Positions 56,552 through 64,000 of a stretch of DNA of 64,000 nt are shown one piece after another. Both the position numbers and the translations under genes were made by a program. Source of the DNA: Aralia elata (Eukaryota > Streptophyta > Magnoliopsida > Apiales > Araliaceae); NCBI GenBank assembly GCA_034770075.1, contig CM068382.1:13273958-13337957 (forward strand). Direction: 5' to 3'. The notes beneath the pieces were generated by a model, which worked only from the letters and a program-made list of their open reading frames with translations, searched no databases and had not been told where the DNA came from. How positions within the stretch are numbered: the first letter of the stretch is position 1; each line of letters opens with the position of its first letter.

Positions 56552-57733
56552 TAGATGATAGTTTAAGAGGATGATTTTGTGATAGCAATATTATCAAGGG
56601 ATGATAATATTACTAAGGATTTGATGTGATATCTAATGTTTAATTATATGACTAAATGTTAGATAATTTAATACAAGGGTAGTAGTATTATAAGTCAATA
56701 TATGTTATACTAATTGAAAGATCAATCTTATCAATTATAGGTCTTTCTTTAAGAAGTTAACTTAAATTGCGTAGCAGTAGACCACAATCGAGGCAAGTTT
56801 TCTAACTCAAACTTAAGTTATTATTTTTGAAAGCATGTTAGTGGATAATTATTGTTGATTATTCCACATCCATAATGATTATTGTTATTCGCATGCACTT
56901 AGTGCAATTGATTTCCTGTTCTATTAGTTGAACTGTGAAATAATTTGAGTTATATTATTTATGAACTGTTTATGAACTAGGTCTTAGCTAATTGTATCAA
57001 CTAGACCGAACATGATTTAAATTTGTTAAAATACGTTTTTAAAAGCTGTTCCAAACCAATTGTTGGTACGGACTCTTCAACTGAGAAAAAGAACATTTTT
57101 TTAAGGCAATATATCGAATACAAACGAATAATTGCCCGACTTTAAGTGGTATGCATATTCACCGGGTATGAAAGGCTGATCTCCTTGATTACCAAAACTT
57201 TTAAAAGGTCCAGTATAACTGCTGATAAACCTTCGCATATGTTCATGGTCATTGCTGGCCACTCAGTATTATTTATTAAATCTTCCATTTATTGAAGCTT
57301 GACTTTTGTTTCTTCATAATCATTATATATTGTTGAAAGTTCACAAGATAATTCTATCTAATCATGATATATCTTTCTTGTATTTAAACTTGTTGAGCGA
57401 ATTAGTTGCTCACCCTTGCTATATCATGACGTTTATTTCAGTTAAGCTAGAGACATCCAACAAGGACAAAGGGAAAGGAAAAGTGCAAGAATAGATAATG
57501 CATGTTTAATTATGTTGTTATTCTATGTAAATTATTTAAGTAAACCTTTTGTGGTTGTTAAGGTATGTAATAAATAAAGGTTATTAGACCCTTGGTATTT
57601 GATGTAGAACATTATGTAACAAACAATTTATGTTTATTTATTCCGCTTAGTTATAGAATGTGTATGAAGATGCTGGATCGTGAGCACCAATTGCCAAGGT
57701 TATGGAACCTGGATTTAGGGGCGTCACAAACAC

Positions 57734-59162
57734 TTTACGCGGCATTTCGATGTTTATATGCCACATGCCTAATTCGCCTCCTTCGCACATGCTTAGTATG
57801 CTCATACACTTATCTAATTCATCAATAATTAATGATAATCATCATTATAATCCATAACGTTCATGTTTTATATTTTAAAACATCATTTTACATTGTCGGG
57901 AGCATTACACATGCTTACGCGTATGCCCGACACCTTCTGATTGCCTCCAATTACACATCAGTCCTACAAATGACCAATTTAGACCTTGCTACAGACCTCA
58001 AATTGAAAAAATTAAAGAATGAAATTGTAGGTCTACTCTTTCTCTTTGCGAATCATCTCCATTCACCTCAATCCGAGTTCGTATGAAAACGCTATGCACA
58101 TTTTATTACAAGAGGTCAAAACAGTCCACTCGAACATGTCTGCGCCTGACACGTGTCGGGCATCACAGCGCCACATTTGGCCTTATGAGTGGCGCCACAG
58201 TGCCATTCATCAAACCCACAATTTGCTGGGTTTTTCCCAGCTCGCGATTCCGACCTCCTCTCACTCCGATCTTTATATCTCCTTCAATACACATTCAAAT
58301 TGGTCCATTTCGGACTCTATGGACTCCTAACTTATGGGGCTACAACATACCAAAAATTCAAAGCTACCCATTAATATTAACATGAACAAATCTTAGGCCA
58401 AAGTACAAAGTTGTACTCTGTTTCTAGTGTTCTCGACGAACTTTACAAAAATCAACATCACGAATTCGTTTTAACTTCTCTTAATACCATTATATTCCAA
58501 CTGGGATATCTTCCTAACCCATGTAACTACAACATTATACCAACAAACACATTACCCAAACATAGAATCTAAGCTACAAGTCCTCTAAAAATGTCTATGT
58601 TCTTGTTCAAATGTTCATTGTTCTTCCTCCATTAAGCAAATGTATATATATTTTCTTCGTTTTTGTTCCACTTTAAAGGTATTAATAGATTACAAGGTCT
58701 CTTGACCACATTCTCACGAAACCACAATTAACAAAAACGACCAAAAAATTTCAGAAAATCGAAACCCATCAAAATGGCTTCAAAGCTCATAAATGGAAGG
58801 AAACAGATTGAGGTTTGTAGTTACCTCTTGTTGTTGCTACTTAGAGGCTACTGAACTTCAACAAAAGCTTGAATTAAGTTCTCTCCTCTTCTTCTTCTTG
58901 GCGTCCCACGCTCCTTCTTTTCTTTCTTCTTCACCCGCGTCTTCTCCTTTCTTCTTTCTTCTTTATTTCTTCTTCTTCTCTCTACTGTAATACACTCTCT
59001 CTCTATATTGCTCCTCTTACTATGTTAGACTTGCAAGGAACAATGGAGATAGAATGAGCAGATGGGGACTGAATGGGCTTCGGGAGAAATGGAGAAGTTA
59101 ATCATCCGAGAAGGATGTTTCTCAAATGAGAAAATCCATACATTGGGTTTGTGTAAATGCAA
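57734..59162 (-). repeat. Long chromovirus-type LTR, 5' part
   Basis: Continuation of 52827-54194 beyond the nested solo LTR. On the minus strand it has a pyrimidine-rich, exon-like segment ending in a splice-donor-like agaggtaact (about 58830), similar in layout to the leader in the nested LTR. The exact 5' end is not identified; the block is bounded by element C. No coding gene is evident; plus-strand frames at 58046-58385 carry no family signal. Confidence 0.5.
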
Positions 59163-61248
59163 TGTAGACACCCAAATTTTGTGTTCCCTATGCTAACCGT
59201 GACAGGAGGGCAAAATCTTCAATTGAACTGGCCTGTGAGAGCAAAGAATGGACAAGTGCGAACATTCGACGCCACCGCGACGATTTACAACCGAAGCCGA
59301 CGTGACAACAAGGCTGTCCAAATTGTGCATTCCCGGATGATGTGGCACATCTTTCAGTAATTCTCGGACTGCAAAATACAAGCCTGTCGGTGAGAACCGA
59401 CGTCACAACACGAGAATCGAGGCGTAGCATGAAAATCGAGAAAGTCAAGCCAGCCAGCCGCGGATTGATCTGTGGCCAATAAGTGCGCCTTTTCAAAACA
59501 CAGAACTCGAAACACGGAAACTGAAATTTAGCTGAGTGGAGGGTTGGCCGCCAGCCAGCCACAGATCAATCTGCGGTCAGCCGCTGCGGCTGGCTTTGGC
59601 CAGCCTATTTCAGCTCATTCCCTCATCAGCATACAGAGAGTTGGATCAGGCGAGAGAGAAGAAGAATAACAGCAGCATCAGCTCGGGAATTGGAGGAAAA
59701 ATAGCATAAATTGGCAACAAAAGAGGAGAGAAAGAGAGAAAAAAAAAAGAAGATTCATACTCTTTTGATTTAATTGTATCATATATACTTCTCAATCTAT
59801 TCAAATACACAAGTTTACATCAACTTTGATATCATTTGCAAGGTGAAAATCTCCTTATTTTTGCAATTTCTATCATATCATTTGGTCAAATTAAATGTAG
59901 TTTTCATGTAATTTATGGTGAAACAATGAATTAGGGATTATTAGTGAGGGTTCCATCGGAACAAAATTCTTTCTAATAACCCGATGATATTTATTTATTG
60001 ATTTTTTTTGTTTGTTTTACGGTGCTATATTGGGCGGGGTTCCTTTAGATTGCTATTTTAGGATGTCTGGGTATTGTTAGATTATCCATGTTGTTGATTT
60101 CTTGTAATATCCGGTTGTGGGTGTGCGGAAATTTGGTTGTGAGCCTAGGAAAGCGACCTCGTGGTCCAAATCCGATGATGGACCTCTTTTGATGTGGATA
60201 GTAGGAACGATGTAGTCTTCGTTGTAAATATGTAATCGTCGGGCCTTAAAACGACGCCAAGGCGAGAATCGGGTTTAAGGCCCCGTAATAGTGAAATATG
60301 TAATTGTGGGCGTTTGGGGTTATTTTGATGGCTTACATGCCCATGAATAGCCCCTACGCATTTTAATGCTTTATTTGATTTACAATATTAAAATTGATTT
60401 CGAAGCTAAGCAATGAAGACTTTCATAAAATCAATCAAATTTGGTTATTAGCATCACGAGGATAATAAATGAGAATTGCCAATGAACGTCGATTTCAATT
60501 TAAACGAGAAGACTAAAGAACAAATCGTTTTCAAACATCACAAAATTGATTTTATGGAAATAAGTAACGTTTTATTAAATCTTTGTGCATAGGGTTAAAG
60601 AGATCCTAGAAGTTGCCCATCATTTGAAGTTACGAAAGCAACGTATAGATCTCGATTCCTATTTTGACGAAGATTTAAAACTCTTGTTTTGCCAAAACGA
60701 CACCTAATGAAAAATCTCATAGTTTTTGACAATTAAAATCAAAACCTTTCCTCATAAAGCTTTCTCGTATAAACCAAAGGACATTCTGAAGCATTCCCAA
60801 AAGAAAACACGATTTTTCCGAAAATACAAATGATTTCTTCATGTAAAATCACCACGACATTCACGTAGGCACACACACACACACGCACACACATACACGT
60901 TTCATGAATTGAAGGATAGGAAAGTATCAAGATTGCGGTAACCGTGTTTCACAGAAGTCGGGGGGTGCCTAACACCTTCTCCTCCCTTAAGCAAGCACCC
61001 GAACTTTATGAATCTCGGTTTGCAGACCAATTAATTCGGAGTCACATATGAGCCAGCGATTTATAAAAAAACGAAAACTCGGATGAGTTGGTACATCCAT
61101 TTCAAATATACCAACTGGCGACTCTGGTTAATTGACTCATCATAAAAAACGATATTTCAAAACCCCGTCGACATTAAGTGCCGACCTTTTCCAAAAATCA
61201 TTCAATCAAAAGGCTAAAATTGGAAAAGACAAAAAACCGGCGTCGACA
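59163..61248 (+). repeat. 5' LTR of element C (2086 bp)
   Basis: Starts tgtagacacccaaattttg, a common start of Tat/Ogre-type LTRs, and ends ggcgtcgaca two bases before the primer site. Inside are an inverted repeat of about 20 bp (59456-59478 with 59556-59577, words gcggattgatctgtggc and gccacagatcaatctgcgg), a CA/CG microsatellite (60868-60898) and a second primer-like word ctggcgactctgg at 61113. The partner LTR is not in the window. Confidence 0.78.
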
Positions 61249-61250
61249 GC

Positions 61251-61268
61251 TGGCGACTCTGCTGGGGA
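61251..61268 (+). other. Primer binding site of element C
   Basis: TGGCGACTCTGCTGGGGA, identical to the B1 site at 29140-29157 although the LTRs are unrelated. Confidence 0.85.
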
Positions 61269-62043
61269 CTTTAGAAGGCTTAAGCCGCGTTCAAGTCTTG
61301 ATGCTGTCCTATCTTTTAAAATTCATGAATGTGTGTGTGCGTGCGATATTTCGACCTGTTGTTGTGTGAATATGTTTTACCAATGAATGAATAGTTGAAT
61401 GGAATGACTTTACTTTAAAAGCAATCATTGCATGCGGTGAGGACGATGAATGTGAATGTATGTTGAGAGAGTACCTCCTCCTGAGGCGAACATGTCGGTT
61501 GCTTATTACTGGACTCGAAGGGGCTGCTCCCCGGAGATGGCTCAGGAAACGCACCACCCAAATCCGCTCCAATCAAAAGGATTCAGACGAGTAGATTGCG
61601 AAGATTTGGGGACCTTCATGCCGAAAAGCCCGCGAGAGTAACCCTAGGGTAGGTCAGCCTCTGATAAACCTAGCGAAAGGGAAGCTTCTTCATGCCCTTT
61701 TATTGTTCAGTCAAATAAATAAATGTCATGTAAATGGCATACAACTGTCATACCGTCATCATCGTAATAAATATGTCATGTATCATGTGATTACATCACC
61801 TACAGATATAAGGAGAATACTGACATGGTTTTTGCAGGAAGGCAATCCGTGCCACGTACCAAGATTTACTAAACTTCTAAAACTATCCTGTCATCAAACA
61901 GTGACCTTGTTTTACAGGATAAGATTAGAGAACAGTGAAGGCGTGGCATAACGATCACAAAGAACCCGGAATTGCCCCTACGACCCAACTAAGAGGCCGT
62001 AAAGTCCATACTCCATCCATCCAAATGACAGAGGCCGATAGCC
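61269..62043 (+). other. Leader of element C
   Basis: No gag domain is recognisable. A short frame at 61456-61641 (MSVAYYWTRRGCSPEM) has no known family. Pyrimidine-plus-cag stretches (tttttgcag at 61837, ttttacag at 61918) could be splice acceptors; some Ogre elements splice their RNA, but nothing here proves it. Confidence 0.5.
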
Positions 62044-62470
62044 ATGAAATTACAGTTTCTGCCACTCCAACAATACGGCCGAATACGAGGGATTCATCCT
62101 AGGACTGAGATTAGCCCTAGGACTGGGAATCAAAAAGATGATAGTAGTTGGAGACTCGAATTGGTCATCCGGCAGGCCATGGGAATATATAGCACTAAAG
62201 GGCATAAATGGGACCTAGCTACGGGACTGCTGAGATATCTGGAAGCCGAAGAAGCCCACAGACAAATGAACAAAGTACATGGCAATATGTGCAGAGCCCA
62301 TATGAGCAGAATATTTTTGGCAAAGAAAATCATGTGAGCGGGTCACTACTGGCTAACCATGAAAACTGACTGCGATGCTCATGTCAGGAAATGCCATCAA
62401 TGCCAGATCCATGCCAATGCGATCCATGCACCTCCTAATGAGCCCCATTGCTTGACCTCACCGTGACCAG
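62044..62470 (+). pseudogene. RNase H / integrase zinc-domain fragment of element C
   Basis: LVIRQAMGIYSTKGHKWDL belongs to RNase H. Without the expected spacing it continues into TGLLRYLEAEEAHRQMNKVH and HMSRIFLAKKIM; after the TGA at 62335 come HYWLTMKTDCDAHVRKCHQC and QIHANAIHAPPNEPHCL, the His/Cys zinc domain of integrase. It ends abruptly after LTSP (62460). The RNase H end and integrase start have been fused by a deletion. No catalytic core remains here. Confidence 0.78.
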
Positions 62471-62659
62471 TTGGACCGTGCAGCAGGTGATATTCAGGAA
62501 GGGGTAAATCTGGGAGTATGGTAGTGAATCCCGACCAGTAGAAGATCAATGGGTTTTAAAATTCTGAGTTTTATTTCAAATCTCTGCACGCTCATGTCAT
62601 TTTGTCATGTTATCCAAAAAGAAGATCATGTGCTGAAATGTTTTTTTTTTATGTCAGGT

Positions 62660-62872
62660 ACCCCGATTTGAGGCATTCTATCCTGACAAGCGATAGGCCA
62701 AATTTGAAGGAGGATCACGATTTTGGTATAGAGCTAGATTTCGATCTGATGGGGATTGAGCAGGACGAGACAGATATCGACAATACGCCTGAGGAGATCA
62801 AAGGATGGGTCGAAGATAAACCCAAACCCGACTTAGACCAAACCATCGCCATCAAACATCAGAACCCCTAAC
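62660..62872 (+). pseudogene. Pre-RT linker fragment of element C
   Basis: After ttatgtcag/gtacccc the frame reads YPDLRHSILTSDRPNLKEDH and an Asp/Glu-rich stretch (DFDLMGIEQDETDIDNTPEE) to a TAA at 62870. Its position just before the RT start and its acidic composition suggest the variable linker between protease and RT; the family match is weak. Confidence 0.4.
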
Positions 62873-62944
62873 GATCATAAAGAACCCGGGGTAGGGGCAA
62901 ATTCGACCCAAAAAAAAATTAAAAAAATAAAAATAAAAATAAAA

Positions 62945-63482
62945 AAATAATAGAGGAGTTGTTGAGCCTCTTTGAAGATATGTTCGCTTGGTCCCGTGGC
63001 GACGTGATTGGATTGTCCACAGTCTTTATAGGACATCGACTGCCCATCAAGGAGGGTTCCGACCAATTAAGCAAAAGTTGAGAACGTTGAAGCCTGAATG
63101 GAGGTTGAAAGTAAAGGACGAGATTATCAAGCGGTTTAAAGCAGGAATCATCACAGTGTCTATTTACCCTGAATGGATTTCCGACAGAATCCCAGTACCA
63201 CAGCCTGGAGGAGAAGTAAGAGGCCGCATCGACTATAGAAATCTGAACGATGCCCTCAAGGAGGAGATATATGACAAATTCAAGATCAAACATTTTGATT
63301 TAGTCATTTACCGGCCCAAAATGAATGGGGCAGTGGGGGCTGCAAATAAAACACAAAGACGATCATGGGAAGAATGTCCGCCAATCATCGGGGATGGCCG
63401 GATTTATTGTCGCTCACCCTGTTTGCCTATCGAACCTCAGTTCGCACATTTGGAGGGGCAGCCCCTTACGCATCTCCCGGGG
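62945..63482 (+). pseudogene. RT N-terminus fused to integrase C-terminal part (unit 1)
   Basis: The start corresponds to DMFAWSRGDVIGLS; one frame over it reads IKQKLRTLKPEWRLKVKDEI, FKAGIITVSIYPEWISDRIP and RGRIDYRNLNDA, the N-terminal fingers of Tat RT. It is joined directly to EEIYDKFKIKHFD and YRPKMNGAVGAANK, the end of the integrase core, where Gly replaces the catalytic Glu. FAYRTSVRTFGGAAPYAS follows in another frame. RT palm, RNase H and most of integrase are deleted between the two parts. Confidence 0.83.
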
Positions 63483-63963
63483 CGACGTGATTGGATTGTC
63501 CACAGACATTATAGGACATCGATTGCCCATCAAGGAGGGTTCCGACCAATTAAGCAAAAGTTGAGAACGTTGAAGCCTGAATGGAGGTTGAAAGTAAAGG
63601 ACGAGATTATCAAGCGGTTTAAAGCAGGAATCATCACAGTGTCTATTTATCCTGAATGGCTTTCCGACAGAATCCCAGTACCATAGCCTGGAGGAGAAGT
63701 AAGGGGTCGCATCGACTATAGAAATCTGAATGATGCCCTCAAGGAAGAGATATATGACAAATTCAAGATCAAACATTTTGATTCAGTCATTTACCGGCCC
63801 AAAATGAATGGGGCAGTGGGGGCTGCAAATAAAACACAAAGACGATCATGGGAAGAATGTCCGCCAATCATCGGGGATGGCCGGATTTATTGTCGCTCAC
63901 CCTGTTTGCCTATCGAACCTCAGTTCGCACATTTGGAGGGGCAGCCCCTTACGCATCTCCCGG
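63000..63963 (+). repeat. 483-bp tandem duplication inside element C
   Basis: Unit 1 (63000-63482) and unit 2 (63483-63963) begin cgacgtgattggattgtcc and end cttacgcatctcccgg. About ten differences were seen by eye, roughly 98 percent identity. Unit 2 carries a TAG where unit 1 has CAG in IPVPQPGG (63684). After unit 2 the sequence continues with AYDKRVR-like integrase tail codons to the window end. Confidence 0.92.
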
Positions 63964-64000
63964 GCATACGACAAGAGAGTGCGATCCCGGAAATTCAAAA

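Larger units (their letters stand above)
54195..57728 (+). mobile_element. Solo long LTR (3.5 kb), chromovirus-like, TSD aacac
   Basis: Starts tgtaacaacc (54195), ends aggggcgtcaca (57728), flanked by exact aacac (54190-54194, 57729-57733). The two ends are short inverted repeats of each other (TGTRACRMCC), as in LTRs. Inside are a possible promoter and leader (agagagagaaagag, ccctaattag, splice donor aactag/gtataa near 55267), an AT minisatellite (56328-56551) and gttgctcacccttgct near 57408. No internal domain or second LTR is seen, so recombination between LTRs has probably removed the rest. Small open frames inside are not credible genes. Confidence 0.75.
59163..64000 (+). mobile_element. 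Ty3/gypsy Tat-like element C, rearranged interior, runs off the window
   Basis: An LTR (59163-61248) is followed by the 18-bp primer site shared with B1, a leader, and then pol pieces in the wrong order: RNase H to integrase zinc domain (62044-62460), a pre-RT linker (62660-62872), and RT N-terminus fused to integrase core (62945 on), the last one duplicated. The order should be protease, RT, RNase H, integrase. The element is therefore a mosaic non-autonomous derivative. The right LTR is outside the window. Confidence 0.82.

Noticed and set aside
61132..61386. Open frame spanning the primer site of element C
   Set aside because: It crosses the LTR end and primer binding site, so it cannot be a natural gene of the element; no domain seen.
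63414..63776. Long minus-strand frames over element C (also 62919-63293)
   Set aside because: Reverse shadows of the duplicated RT/integrase fragment; their similarity to each other only reflects the 483-bp duplication.

Overview
This window reads as nuclear DNA of a flowering plant, most likely a eudicot. It is AT-rich and is almost entirely transposable elements nested in each other. Every long coding signal belongs to a plant transposon family: Ty3/gypsy Tat lineage, long-LTR Ty1/copia, CACTA TNP2, Mutator-like or hAT. I see no bacterial operon, rRNA, tRNA or CRISPR signal, and no clearly intact host gene. The only host-type gene pieces are an NDR1/HIN1-like (NHL) gene copied into a Mutator-like element and an ankyrin-repeat fragment.

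Layout, left to right. 1-5031: the 5' two thirds of a minus-strand Tat-type gypsy element (A), cut by the window edge. 5890-8454: a Pack-MULE with a 9-bp target duplication carrying the NHL copy, itself split by a 951-bp hAT element (6652-7602). 9340-9661: a small hAT-type MITE. 11551-21438: a copia element with 1.87-kb LTRs, preceded by the 3' tail of a second copy that shares its left LTR. 21655-22194: ankyrin fragment, minus strand. 23510-23963: copia LTR stub, interrupted by a CACTA transposon (23964-28452) with a broken TNP2 gene. 28453-36332: gypsy B1 (plus strand, TSD attac), which has lost pol. 36338-37519: remnant of another LTR. 37525-51735: gypsy B2 (minus strand, TSD ccggg), with the whole gag-pol recognisable. 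52827-59162: chromovirus-type long LTR (minus), interrupted by a second long solo LTR (54195-57728, TSD aacac). 59163-64000: a third Tat-like element (C) with a scrambled interior and a 483-bp tandem duplication.

The most interesting object is in family B. Between pol and the 3' LTR, on the strand opposite to gag-pol, lies a separate spliced gene for a plant mobile domain (PMD, aminotransferase-like) protein. In B2 it runs 39965-43840 with recognisable GT-AG introns, including one directly after the start codon. The non-autonomous relative B1 keeps a shortened copy of the same antisense gene.

B1 and B2 lie in opposite orientation about 1.2 kb apart, so their 3' halves form a multi-kilobase inverted repeat. 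Nearly all coding regions are broken, mostly by glutamine or tryptophan codons turned into stops by C-to-T or G-to-A changes, as expected of methylated, silenced elements. Coordinates of LTR ends, target duplications and introns were read by eye; family names are recognition from protein motifs and were not checked by database search.
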